Part shown: piece after piece, positions 12,160 to 23,200 of the stretch | Layout: each line of letters begins with the position of its first letter | Position numbering within the stretch: the first letter of the stretch is position 1 | Assembly: GCA_023053575.1 (NCBI GenBank) | Contig: JAKZAP010000003.1 | Location: forward strand, 4,688,561 to 4,752,560 | DNA length: 64,000 nt | Origin: Branchinecta lynchi | Taxonomy: Eukaryota; Arthropoda; Branchiopoda; Anostraca; Branchinectidae | Direction: 5' to 3' | Position numbers and translations under genes: made by a program | Notes under the pieces: model-generated | Databases searched by the model: none | The model's input: the letters and a program-made list of their open reading frames with translations, nothing else | What the model was told of the DNA's origin: nothing

Positions 12160-13020
12160 GTGAAAGAAAGCTTAGAAATAACGAGAAGGGAGAGATCATT
12201 GTACCTATGAAGGAGTTCTTTAGCAAAATTATTCATAGAACAAAGAAAATTCAGAGGACCCAACTTAGTACCTTGGGGGGCCGTTATTGTTTCAACCGCG
12301 GAGGCGGAACCATTCAGTTTAACAACTTGGCTCTGGTCTAAGAGAAAACTGGCAATCATACACTGAGAAAATTGACTTGCACCCTTTACAGAAATGGCGT
12401 CCAAAGCAACCGTGTGATCCAGGAGATCGAAAGCTTTTTTGGGGGGTCAGCGAGGATTAGATCAATAAAGGAATCATCTTTTAGTATGGAATCAGCAGTT
12501 AGTATATAGTGAACCAGGCTAACCAAGTAATGTGAGGTGCTAATACCTTGCCTGAAACCAAACTGATTGGGGTCAAAATTGTCACATACTTGAGAAAGAA
12601 GCCAATCATACATACAACTTTCTAGTAGTTTGGCCAATGCCGAAGCCTTCGATATAGGTCGCATATCATCAAGGCTACAGGGGTTAGTTTTTTTCGGTAC
12701 TGGAGTAACCTCAGCAATTTTGAAACACTTGGAAATATACATTGAAGAAGACATTGATTAAATAATGCTGCGATGGGTTTAGAGATTAGAATTAGAAATG
12801 CGCATTGTATCAGTAAACGAATTGGAATCTCATTGTTAACGTGAGAGCAGTTCGGGGTTCGATCGTAGATTTTTTTTTCCTCAATCATAGCAGGAGTAAT
12901 GATCGGTATTATCAGTAATACTAGGCTCAAGGGGCTTATCACTCAAAGGAGGTAACGAATTACAAATGCCGGCAAAGAATTTGTGCATCTGGTCAACGGA
13001 AACAGGGTCACTCAGATCAT
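12160..13020 (-). mobile_element. Non-LTR reverse transcriptase fragment
   Basis: Minus-strand frames carry FKIAEVTPVPKK, DDMRPIS, FGFRQGISTSHYL, then (after a frameshift near 12430) KAFDLLDHTVALDAI and APQGTKLGPLNF. These are successive RT palm blocks. Several frameshifts and stops make it non-functional. Its 3' end stops at an R3 foldback arm near 12158. Confidence 0.8.
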
Positions 13021-13187
13021 CACAAAGGTTCACGGTATGGGCGTCTGCTTCCCGCTACGATTTTGCAGCTTGTCATAAAATTAAATTTATTTAATTAACA
13101 ACACGGTATATTAACAACACGGTATGGGCGGGGGAGAATATCCAGAATCATATCCGAAAGTGGGGAACTTGCGTCTAAATCGGTATT

Positions 13188-13445
13188 CATATTTGACGGT
13201 GCAAACGGATAAGTCAGCTACATTTTATTCGAGCTATATTTCGGCCCTTCCTGGCAAGAGTCCTCTTCAGGCTCAAGCCACTCAAACTGGAAAATAAACT
13301 TGTGGAAAAACAATTAAAGATTCATCCTTAAATATCTGCTTTTGTGAACTTCTTCTCTGAAAGTTGGTTGGAGTGAAAGCTGGTGCTGTGATTTCGTTTT
13401 GGATTCTTCTACTGTTTTTGTTGTTCGATTCATATCCCCCAAAAC
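13188..13445. mobile_element. R3 single arm
   Basis: Left-arm sequence TTTGACGGTGCAAACGGATA onward, through GGTTGGAGTGAAAGCTGGTG. The second arm is missing. Confidence 0.7.
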
Positions 13446-13639
13446 AACCGATTGAAGACCGTTTGAACTAATGTCACGAAGTAACTTCAGCATTCAGAGA
13501 TGTATTCTCGGTACACGGCAAGTAGCAGTTTACGAGCACAGTATTGCCTAGCCCGACATCCAAAAACTTTCTGTCTGAAAAATACTATACTGGAGACAAT
13601 AGGGACAGCTTTCTGTTTACAATCCACGCAAGACCACCG

Positions 13640-14114
13640 GAAGGGCGACCACGTATACGTCGAGCACTCACCACAACATAAAAATGATCTTTTTTTTTTT
13701 TTTTTATCACTATTTTTTTCGGCTCCCTCTTCGTTCTGTTCATTTAAAATCGGCAATAACCACCCACGCAGAATCGCAGTGGAGGTTTCTTCTTTCACAA
13801 CTTGTTCACATAAGTTCCTTAGGAAGAGGGACTTGCAAGTTTGTCTAAAGTTTATTACGCCCAATCCTCCCGAATCTCTGTGTACATATAACATTTTCAT
13901 ATTCAGCTTTTCAATTTTTGCTGCCCAAATATATCCCCATTTGCCCAAACAAATGATCTTTGCTTCGCTTTAGAAATTGACGGAAGATGGCCTTAGCAGA
14001 TGCTCCTGCAGGGACACAATGTCATTAGTAGAAAGCAAATAATCAGTCGAATCATCTTTATCCGTGGTACCATTTATGTTATATGAAACTATAGATATGC
14101 CCATTTCGTTCATT
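13640..14114 (-). mobile_element. LINE ORF2 remnant: endonuclease start fused to post-RT region
   Basis: The minus-strand ATG at 14114 opens ISIVSYNINGT and NDIVSLQEHLL, the first block of an AP-type (EEP) endonuclease. After about 45 codons it runs straight into text typical of the region after RT (SGGLGVINFRQTCKSLFLRN). The rest of the endonuclease and the whole RT are absent, so this is an internally deleted copy. Confidence 0.6.
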
Positions 14115-14760
14115 TAAGGTTTGGAGTTTTCTCTTTGTTGTTAACTATTTCACGTAGAACAGGGCCCCGTAGGCTGTACGAAACATGGGGTCCATCACAG
14201 TTAGCACGTTTGGGCTGCATTTGACACGACGAATCACGTGCGGCCTCGTGAGGACAGGCACATCGAGAGCATTTCGGGAGAGAACTTTTGCACGCCGCCT
14301 GTAGGTGGTTGGGTGAACGGCACTTATTGCAGCATCGCGGAAGATCGTGAAAAGCAGACACTCGAATTGATTCATACTCAATCCGAATACCATCTTTTAG
14401 AGCCTGATCGAATGACCTAGGATCTGCGAAACAGAGCTTTATGGCATTCGAATTCCCAAGACGAATAGCGTCAGTGATCCCAGGGACTTCCTTAAACAAG
14501 GAGAGTCACTTTAGATGCCTTTTACAATCCGTAAAACTTGCTGGCTGAAATGTTCACTGTAGAGGAGAGTAGGGCAGACTGCGCCGACGCACAGAACTCC
14601 GGGGCAGCGGTTCTGTCGATGGACACGATAATCTTCTCACCAACAGGTTTAACGGACAGAATCAACTCAGTGACCGCAAACTTATTCGAGAGCTTGTCTG
14701 CGTTTCGTAGGGTTGCTAAGATCAGGTGGAACCTTCGAAATGGTCACAGTGGCGTACATT
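14110..14760 (-). mobile_element. LINE ORF1 remnant with CCHC-type zinc knuckles
   Basis: Minus strand. RCCNKCRSPNHLQAAC, then KCSRCACPHEAARDSSC and RANCDGPHV are repeated Cys/His knuckles of the sort in I/LOA/Jockey-type LINE ORF1 nucleic-acid-binding proteins. The preceding PGITDAIRLGNSNAIKLCF block is also typical. A frameshift near 14500 separates the N-terminal part (VTELILSVKPVGEKI). It overlaps the upstream side of the glycosyltransferase gene, head-to-head. Confidence 0.7.
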
Positions 14761-14821
14761 TACGTACGCCAGTTACGTTTTTAGTTTACGTACAGGTAAA
14801 TATATATTAATCGGCTTTTTA

Positions 14822-14829
14822 ATTTTCAG
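14822..14829 (+). other. Probable splice acceptor of the glycosyltransferase gene
   Basis: A T-rich tract and ttttcag lie 28 bp before the chosen ATG, which suggests a non-coding 5' exon further upstream. Confidence 0.55.
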
Positions 14830-14857
14830 GCTGTTAATACGCTCCGAGAAGTCAGCT

Positions 14858-15916
14858 ATGGAACCAACGAAGCCTCCTTTCTCCATTCGAGGTTATTTGA
14901 CTTCCCATCCCCTTGGCCGATACGTTCTCACAATTCTAGCTACGTTATTCGTTGTCTATGGCTTTATATCCATTGACGAGACCGTCGAGGAAAACACCCA
15001 CCAACACTTCGAGGTCAAAGAATGCAATATGGAAAACCAATTTATCGAGGGACTATTCTGCGGACATGATTTCAACACTACTTTTTTCGTGGAAACAGCC
15101 TACAAGACAAGCCTAGGGCCGAGAGAGGCATGCGCAATCGAATCGGCGGCAAGAGCTAACGCCCCGAACACAGTCGTCATATACATGACGGGGCTACAAG
15201 TCGATGAAATGAAAGAGAAGCTTCCGTGGATACAAAACTATACGAACCTAAAGGTATCAAAATTATACCTTGACGATGTCTATCGTACTAACGACTTTAA
15301 GCACGTCTTCTACTCTCACGACATGCAGTTCGGACCTCATCGTACAGAGCACGTGGCAGACTACACTCGCATCTGGATCATGAAAAATCTAGGAGGACTC
15401 TACCTTGACCTAGATTGGATAGTTCAGAAGAACATGCTGACCTTAGGCGAGTTCATATGCAGCGAGTCAGAACAGTTCTTTATCAACGGAATCATTCGAT
15501 TGAAGAAGGATAATGTATTGGTTAATCATATGTATGAAAGCCTGTCCAGGAATAAGTATAATAGTTACTCGTGGACGGGGGCGGGGCCATCAATGGTGAC
15601 AGCTAGCGCGAAGGAAGTATGTGGGATTTCTCCTAGTCAGCCTGATATAGAAACGACACAGAATAAATGCAACATATCAGCTTTCAAACCTAGAAGGTTT
15701 TTTCCAATAGCCTGGCAAGAGTGGGAGGGCATTTTTCAGAAGGATATGAACATATCCACCTGGCGGCCATACATCCTAAACGAAACTTATGGAGTGCACT
15801 TCAACGGCCATCTGACGAGAGAAAAGCTAGTGAAGAAAATTGATTCGACCATTCTGACGCAGATGGCGAAGGTTTACTGTCCTATGGCCTTTGAGACATT
15901 TCCGGATGAATACTAA
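14858..15916 (+). CDS. Type II membrane glycosyltransferase with DXD motif (A4GALT/A4GNT-like)
   Basis: 352 residues. A cytoplasmic tail of about 20 residues is followed by one membrane segment (YVLTILATLFVVYGFISI), then a luminal catalytic region: the layout of a Golgi type II glycosyltransferase. HVADYTRIWIMKNLGGLYLD followed by LDW matches the glycosyltransferase DXD sugar-binding region (Pfam Gly_transf_sug, family GT32), with DLD as the metal-binding DXD. NETYGVHFNGHLT near the end resembles the C-terminal block of alpha-1,4-galactosyl/GlcNAc transferases. The ATG at 14858 is preferred over the upstream in-frame ATG at 14726, because a splice acceptor (ttttcag) ends at 14829 and the sequence before it belongs to a LINE on the other strand. 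A 5' untranslated exon is therefore likely elsewhere. Donor and acceptor sugars are unknown. Partial copies of its 3' end follow. Confidence 0.85.
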   Translation: MEPTKPPFSIRGYLTSHPLGRYVLTILATLFVVYGFISIDETVEENTHQHFEVKECNMENQFIEGLFCGHDFNTTFFVETAYKTSLGPREACAIESAARANAPNTVVIYMTGLQVDEMKEKLPWIQNYTNLKVSKLYLDDVYRTNDFKHVFYSHDMQFGPHRTEHVADYTRIWIMKNLGGLYLDLDWIVQKNMLTLGEFICSESEQFFINGIIRLKKDNVLVNHMYESLSRNKYNSYSWTGAGPSMVTASAKEVCGISPSQPDIETTQNKCNISAFKPRRFFPIAWQEWEGIFQKDMNISTWRPYILNETYGVHFNGHLTREKLVKKIDSTILTQMAKVYCPMAFETFPDEY

Positions 15917-15939
15917 GTTCTAAAGGTTCATCATATGGT

Positions 15940-16400
15940 AGCTCTACAACACTGATTTGAACAAAAGAGCAAAAGAAAAGCTATTGAAGAAAAGTGATTC
16001 GACAGTTGTAACGCAAATGGCGAAGGTTTACTGTACGAAAGTTTTTGAGACATTCCCGGTTGAATACCAAGTCTCTGAAGCCGGTCACGTAATATTTCAA
16101 AAAGCCCATATAACGCCTCAAAAAAAAGGCTATTTCACGAAAGAACAGTTGGTTAATGTGATTCGACAGCTCTAACGCAAACGGCGAGGGCTTGGTTTTT
16201 AGACTTTTCCGGATGAAAACTAAATCTCTGAAGTCATAGGTATGAGGGTAATGAGGGATACCTATGACTTCCACTTACATTTTGGGATCCCACAAAGTGA
16301 TTCGACAATTCTATAGCGAAGGCTATTTTATACGTTTTCCGGTTGAAAACTAAATCTGTCAAGCCCGTCACGTGATATTTCAACAAGCCCTGAACGCCTC
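15940..16400 (+). pseudogene. Three degraded tandem copies of the glycosyltransferase 3' end
   Basis: The last ~110 bp of the glycosyltransferase gene (AAGATTGATTCGACCATTCT ... GAGACATTTCCGGATGAATA) recur three times: at about 15970-16085 (KSDSTVVTQMAKVYC, FETFPVEY), at 16135-16240 and at 16295-16390. The later copies are shorter and more diverged. The first still has a reading frame; the others carry stops. The stretch between copies (GTCACGTAATATTTCAAAA / GTCACGTGATATTTCAACA) is itself repeated. Confidence 0.75.
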
Positions 16401-17919
16401 GAGTACCTGAAGCTCATAGCGTCAAACTGAAGCAGCACTAGGAGCAAGTAAGCAGCACAAAAAGCCATAGAAAAATAAATTTGAGAAGAAAGGTTATTGT
16501 ACCATTCCCTATTGAGTAGCAAAGGGGCTTTTACAATGAATCTTACGTCTTAAAATAAATAGATAAAGCATATTTCTCGAACAAGGGTTTCCTACTACAC
16601 TGTACGGAGTTTGATAACATCAAGAACTAATAATCCAATAGAACCTCCGTCTTAGGTCCCATGCAGCGAGTATGGGGACCCCGATAAAACTGAGTGGAGC
16701 TATAGGTACTTGCTGTGAGGTTTGGGTTGATACCCGTCTACTTCTCTCTTCGCCGTTGCACATACCGGATGAAAAACTTGTAGGATGCCTAGAGGGGTGG
16801 TAAACCCGGTGTGCAGCGAGTTAGACAGGGCGTCACAGTGGTAGAGAAGCAATCAGCTGGAAAGGACGACTCAAGCGGCGTTTGTATTCTTCTGTGGGGT
16901 TCTACTGCGATATAGCCCTGTGTGGATGTAACAAATTATGATGTTCTGAGTAGCTCCTCCTCCGCTCGTTTCCATCGGGTAGTGTATCAGAATATATTCG
17001 ACTCCGCATGGTCATATTACATAGATAAGGAGACGGAGGTTCTTGTGATTATTTGTTCTTGATAACATTTACCACATGTTTGAGCATCCTGCATTATACG
17101 TTATGAGAGTATATCTGTTACGACCCTTTGAATCTTCTCGCTGTAAAAATTTCTCGCTTAAAATTTAACAGTGTCATAACACAATCTTGTCTCGAAACGG
17201 AACAGTGTCATAAAAGATCTATTATTCAAAGTTCGAAGGGGTAAATAGTAGCTGATTAGAATCCGAAGGTTGTTCAACCTGCGGGACATATAATTATTAA
17301 AACCCTCCTACTCCCACAAGTGGCACACGTGTGGCACCTACTCTTCCGAGACTGTTTCCAATATTACGTCATTCCTCGGCAATACGCCCCTCATAAAATT
17401 CCTCTCAGATTAGTTCTTTTTTGCCGCTAGGTGCCCTATCGTAAAGAAAACAATGACACGTTACTTCTTGGTGTACTTTTACGCAGGTTTGTTTTGCTAT
17501 TTTCAATTCTTCTTAAGCCTAACCATGTTTAAAACTGTTTAAAATGCCTCTTCCCCTCTTTTTGCTTTTCCCAACTCTGTTCTGCCAAGCGTCATCAAGT
17601 TTGTCATATCTGGCTTCCGACTTCAGTGCTGAGTGCTGGCTGACTTTTCCACGGAGCTAATGCGCGACTCGATATGAAACTAAGATCTCACGTGTGATTG
17701 TTGTTATTCCTCTAGCGCGTCTGGCGGCAATTCGTCGTCGGAAATTTATGAAGGACGTATATATTTTCGCTAGCGTATCGTTACGGCGTACTTTGCTGCC
17801 TGCCATCCTCCAACTTACAAGGTTTGTCACATAAATATGCGGAGTTCCTTTTTTTCTCATCAATTCGCTGTTATCATGCGCTCGAAATTATCTGTAGCCT
17901 ATGATTAAAACAATTATAT
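16401..17919. other. No gene recognised
   Basis: 16955-17060 resembles 40800-40910 (CCTCCGCTCGTTT, AAGGAGAC..AGGTTCTTG, TTATTTGTTCTTGAT), so it is a dispersed repeat of unknown type. The rest shows no reading frame with recognisable text. Confidence 0.45.
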
Positions 17920-18662
17920 TAGTTGCGTTCTTGCAGATACCAAGGTATCTGATACCACGGTCTAAAGTCGTTTTCGCAGTTATCGTGGTATCTGGCCAGT
18001 CATCGTGGTATCTGATATACTGTTACCATTGTAAATATTCTTTGAGCCCAAGCTGACTTTGAAACATTTATTCCAACAATGTTTTCAACGGATACGTCAG
18101 CTACGATTCTTCATCAGCGATATTTCGGCCCTTCTTGGCAAGGGTCCTCGTCAGGCTTTCAGTCCTCTTGTTCAACTTCGGGGAAGGAAACAAACCTGTA
18201 ATCTTAACCTGTAAAGATTACAGGTTTGTTTCCTTCCCCGAAGTTGAACTGTAATCTTAACCTGTAAAGATTACAGGTTTGTTTCCTTCCCCGAAGTTGA
18301 ACAAGAGGACTGAAAGCCTGACGAGGACCCTTGCCAAGAAGGACCGAAATATCGCTGATGAAGAATCGTAGCTGACGTATTCGTTGAAAACATTGTTGGA
18401 ATAAAAGTTACCATGGTCCGACCGGGGTATCTGAAAAATTCATCTCGCTTTCATCATCACCAACAATAGAGCCTAGGATTTTGTCAAATTGGTGGGAAAG
18501 AAGTTTGGCACCTAGCGATGTGACTGGATATCAGTTTTTCCTTTGGGATGACTTCGAATAGCGCAATTTCGGTAACTGTCGTTTTTGCAACTGCAAAAAC
18601 GACTAATTGCAGTTCCAGTTGCCGTCGTAACAGACACCATGGTATCTGCAAGAACATAACTA
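17920..18662. mobile_element. R4 MITE, split by R3
   Basis: Ends TAGTTGCGTTCTTGCAGATA and TATCTGCAAGAACATAACTA. The interior is rich in ACCATGGTATCTG-type inverted motifs. TA at both ends suggests a TA target. Confidence 0.75.
18046..18410. mobile_element. R3 foldback, near-perfect palindrome, nested in an R4 MITE
   Basis: Arms of about 160 bp match almost base for base. The loop holds a tandem doubling of CTGTAATCTTAACCTGTAAA with its flank. It is flanked by GTTACCAT on both sides (18020-18027 and 18407-18414), a probable target duplication. The core CTGACGA..GAAA is at 18318-18350. Confidence 0.85.
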
Positions 18663-19679
18663 ATGAAAGTGCTCGACCCTAGAAGTTTGGACTAAAGAAA
18701 AATCATTAAAGGACTACTTTTGCTTACTCTGCAAATTATATTATCTCTGACTTCCTTGTGGTATTATGAGCTTCAGAAATCCCAGTCTTTCTCCATTGTT
18801 TCGTGTGGTACCTACGACTTTTTAAAGCTTTTCCGGCCGAGTCGAGTTTTGCCATTCACGCGGTGCAAACTTTGTCGAAAGCTTCAAGCTCCGCTGACGA
18901 CTCTTTCGCACATATTGAAGCTTCAAAGCGTCGTTTTTTTCATTTTTTTACGACCATCAGGTCTATCTTCTGCCTGGACTTCTTTTATTTTGCTTGGTTT
19001 TCCCACTTTTTATACACGGGGCGTTCAGAAAGGCTGGAGAGAGAGTCGACAAGCGCTAATACGAAAATAAAAAATGTAACGTGCCAGTATCGTATTTTCG
19101 AAAAACGATATTTCTGGGCCGTTTCGTAAAAAGATCGTTTCTAGTGAGAATTCTGCCTCAAAATCCAATTTCCAATTCTATGTACCTAATTCGTGATCAT
19201 AATTGACCTGATATCCTAGTATGCAGAAGTACAATCAGTATTTCTACCAACTAATGACTGAAGAATCAATTTTATTATAATAAATAACTACTGACTAAAT
19301 TTTTTTCAAGGAAATTCAAGCCTTGTTTTTGGTCTAGTTGTTTTTGCCACCACAGTATATGAGATACCCTATGGCGGAAGGGCACCACTCGGAATGGGTT
19401 CTGCTCCTTTGCTTAGTATATTCTCTTTAGTCCCGTGTTTTGAGTCGATTTTTCTCGTTACGGTGATCTTTTGAAAGCTGTTCATTGATTTTGATTATAA
19501 TAGTTTTAATTAATGTAAAAAGGGAAGGAGAAGACGTGAAGGTCAAATTTAAATTAAGGTCAGAAACAGTAAAAAGATTAAATTATTAAAGTAAAAATAA
19601 AAGGACTATGTGCCACACTCGTGTCACAGAACGGAGGAGAAATAAAAAAAAATGACTTAAGCAAAATCCTTTACACATG
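18663..19679. other. No gene recognised
   Basis: 18740-18900 is a diverged copy of the 282-bp repeat of 47 kb. The remainder is AT-rich. Confidence 0.45.
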
Positions 19680-20111
19680 AGGCGTACTCTCGCCGTTCCC
19701 CGAGGACTCCTCCGGAAATCAAGGGGAACGGCGAGAATAGAGGGAGTCACTCCATGCGGACTTCGCGTACGGAAAACAACGAGAACACGGGGAATGCTAC
19801 CAAAAGGATTTCGTTCGAAAAAAAAATATGCAGTCCACGAAATTAGTTTTCGTTTCGTTTCGTTCGCTTCGCTTCGTCTAGTTTCCTTTTGTTTATTCTA
19901 ATTGCTTTTAAATAATGTTACACTGCGCCAACACTAGCAAATATTGATTCCCCTCCAAATCTGAAAGGGGGTCCTTTTTAATGATGGTGATGATACTCGG
20001 AGCATTCCCCGTCCATGGGGACTCTCGAGAACACGGGGAGTGAGTCCCTGGGACAAACAAAAGCGCAGGGGCTCCTCAAAAGCAGTCCTCGGGAAACGGC
20101 AAGAATACGCC
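19680..20111. mobile_element. R7 MITE, 22 bp from XDH exon i
   Basis: AGGCGTACTCTCGCCGTTCC to CGGCAAGAATACGCC. The interior includes ACACGGGGAGTGAGTCCCTG and CCCCTCCAAATCTGAAAGGG. Confidence 0.8.
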
Positions 20112-20133
20112 GATAATATCCCCTTTCACTTAC

Positions 20134-20256
20134 CTCAATCGTGACGATAAGTGGCTTGATATCGTCGTATGCAACTTTGACTTTCTTTGCCGCCCTTTGG
20201 GCCAAGGCCTGATCTGTCGCAACGATGCAACCGATCACCTGTCCATAGCAAGTTAC
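20134..20256 (-). CDS. XDH: XDH exon i: molybdenum domain, last exon seen
   Basis: 41 codons: [20 protein letters not shown], then [20 protein letters not shown] and E. This is the family's VxxVGxxIGxVVAxTxxxAxRAAxxVKVxYE segment. Acceptor gttgcag, donor GAG/gtaagt. No later exon (HFYLET or GGGFGGKE regions) was recognised between here and position 1. An R7 MITE ends 22 bp beyond the donor. Confidence 0.93.
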
Positions 20257-23200
20257 CTGCAACAATTTTTTTTTATTAAAGCAGAACTGTCAACAGATCG
20301 CAGGTCAACCGTCCCTCATTGAGACCATACGAAGGCGTAGCGGACATGTGCTGCGTTTGGAAGATTCCAGAATCCCCAAGTCCACGTTTTTCTGGTTACC
20401 CAAAGGCACCCGCCGCTAAGGAAGACCCCAAAACACACTCCGTCGTACCTACAACAACAACCTGCGGCAATTTCATGCCTCATTACAGCCGGAGTGGGAA
20501 GAGTTCGTCGCAGCCGCAAGTTCCAGAGACGAATTGAGACTCTTCTTGGACGCCCTGGGCGCCTCTGGAGGCACAGGAGGATCTAACGTCTAAGGTAAGG
20601 TAAAGCAGAACTGAAACCTGATCCTATTTCGCTATTTTTTTTTATTTATTTGTGGCCCGCTTTTTGTATAACAGCGGAGTATGAGTAAAATAAGCTATCT
20701 TCCTTCTCCAAAACAAGTGCTATCACCAATACGCCTATATTCGATATTTCTTTTGCAGCTTTTTCACGCTTTTGCTCTTTGGCCAAACTTGACCAAATTT
20801 TCGTACTTTAGTCCCGCCTCTCGGGTCGTCTGTGATTGGTTCAATCAGAGGTAGGACTGCACAGACCAATCAGAGACACGATTTTGGGTAATGTTAATCA
20901 AAATTGCAGTATATTTCCTTGAGCCCAAGCTGACTGAAAAACATATATTCTAATAATGTATGAAATGAATACGTCAGCTACGGTGCTTTGGTAGACGAGG
21001 ACCCTTGCCAAGAAAGGCTGAAATATCGCAGCCAAAGCATTGTAGCTGACGTATTCGATATATACATTATTTGAATACAAGATTGCAGTATTGCACCAGT
21101 CCGCCTCTATTCGATTTTCCTTTCACAGTTGTGTCATGCTTTTGCTCTCTATCCAAATCTGCTGTAATGTGCACACTTAAAACCAGCCTCTCCCGTCGTT
21201 TCTGATAGCGGTTTTCTTCAGAAGGGGCATTAGTTGCGTTTTTGATCCGCCGTTCTGAATTCTCGCTTCTGAATTCTCGATTCTCGTACAAATTACCGTT
21301 TTTGCTCCTCTGACTTCTCCATTCTCGCTTTTGACAAAAACACTAATTTTCCAGCTCGTCGCAACCCAGTATACGTGTATATGCATATTGGACACCCGAA
21401 CTCTGTTGACCAATCAGGGAGGAGAACGGAGAGAGGAGAATCGACAATTCAGCATCGGAGCAAATTCTCGATTCTGCAGAATCGCGAGGCTTTCCCCGTT
21501 CTCGATTCTGACAAAAACGCAAGAAAAAGAGAATTCACTTCATCTGAATGGTCCGAAAACGCGAAATAGAGAATTCGGAGGAGAATCGCGATGAGAATTC
21601 GGATAAAAAACGCAACTATTACAATCTGGAATTACATTCCTCACCTACCCTTCACTTGAAATTTACATTTTGTTGAATTCAAACTGGGTGCAGAGCCACA
21701 AATTTTACCGAATCCTAGAAACTGAGAATTCGAGCTATAAAAAAAGACTAGACCTACGTTGCCCGGGCAACGTGAAGTCTTGCGGCAACCTTTGTACGGC
21801 TTCGCCGACTAAAAGTGTTGCTAGGTTTTGTTTCTTCGCTGTCGGTTAAATGCTGAAATTGTCAACTTATTGAAGCTTTTAAAACGGTATGTTCTAAAAA
21901 GAATAATCACATGATCAAAAGCTGTTCTTTTGCGTTGCAAAACCAACAACAAAACAATATCGGAAGAAGGGACTACATTGACTTTGCGGTCAGTTGAACT
22001 TTATCCTTTTCAATCGTAGATATCGTAACGGATGAAAACTTGGAACAATATCATATAACCTAGTTGGTATTATAAACGTTTCAGGATTAAAATACCATAG
22101 ATGACACTGGATGAAAACTTGGAACAATATCATATAACCTAGTTGGTATTATAAACGTTTCAGGATTAAAATACCATAGATGACACTATTACTTATTACA
22201 AAACTACCTTATTGTTTTACATTACCGTATCGTGTGTATCCGTTGCGTAAACAGTTAATCCTAGGTTACAGCGACGTACCCTCGATACAAACTTTCTTAC
22301 CGTCATATTTACAGAAATCGAATACAGTGTGCACCAATTTTCAAAAATGTCTAGCCCCTCGTGAACCGATTCTTACTTACAAGTCCCTCTCCCGTGATTA
22401 CATCAAATTCACCGGAAACAAATAATGGATACACTAGCTAGCAAAAGTTGCAAACCCCTCATCGCTGAAGATGATTATGAGCTAGCAGTCGACTGTTGCT
22501 GTTGCTTACATGTCTCACAACTGGTATCGCCTATTTTTGGTTTCAGTGCGTACCTTACTCCTGAAGTTGTCAACCCCTTGAAACTTTCAAACTGGTTTAT
22601 CTCATGAAGGATTTTTGTTCAAAAAAATGGATGACATATACTTTGATAAGCTCATCAAGGGCTATCGATTGCCCTAACCACAACAAAAGAATATCGGAAA
22701 AAGGGACTAAATTGACTTTGCAGTCAGTTGAACTTTATCCTTTTCAATCGTAGATATCGTGACGGATGAAAACTTGGAACAATATCCTAAATAATCTAGT
22801 TGGTATTATAAAGCTATCCATAACTTTTCAGGATTAAAATACCATAGATGACACTATTAATTATGACGAAACTAGCTTGTTTTACATTATCGTTTGTACC
22901 CGTTGCGCAAAAAGTAAATACTAGGTTACAGCGATAGACCATCGATACAAACTTTCTTACCGTCAGATTTATATAAATCGAATACAATATGCAGCAATTT
23001 GCACAAATTTCTAGCCCCTCGTGCACCGATTCTACTGACAAGTCCCTTTCCCTGTGATAGACACCAAGTTCACCGGATAAAAATAATGGGTACACCGGCT
23101 AGCAAAAGTTGCAAACCCCTCATCGCTGAAGATTTGTGTAGCATAACAGCCGATTATTACTTACAAGTCCCTTGCATGTCTTACATTTGGGAACCAAATT

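Noticed and set aside
13500..13973. 157-residue plus-strand frame
   Set aside because: Shadow of the minus-strand LINE fragment and a poly-T run.
17657..17863. 68-residue minus-strand frame, considered as a missing XDH exon
   Set aside because: No similarity to the XDH molybdenum domain and no convincing splice sites.
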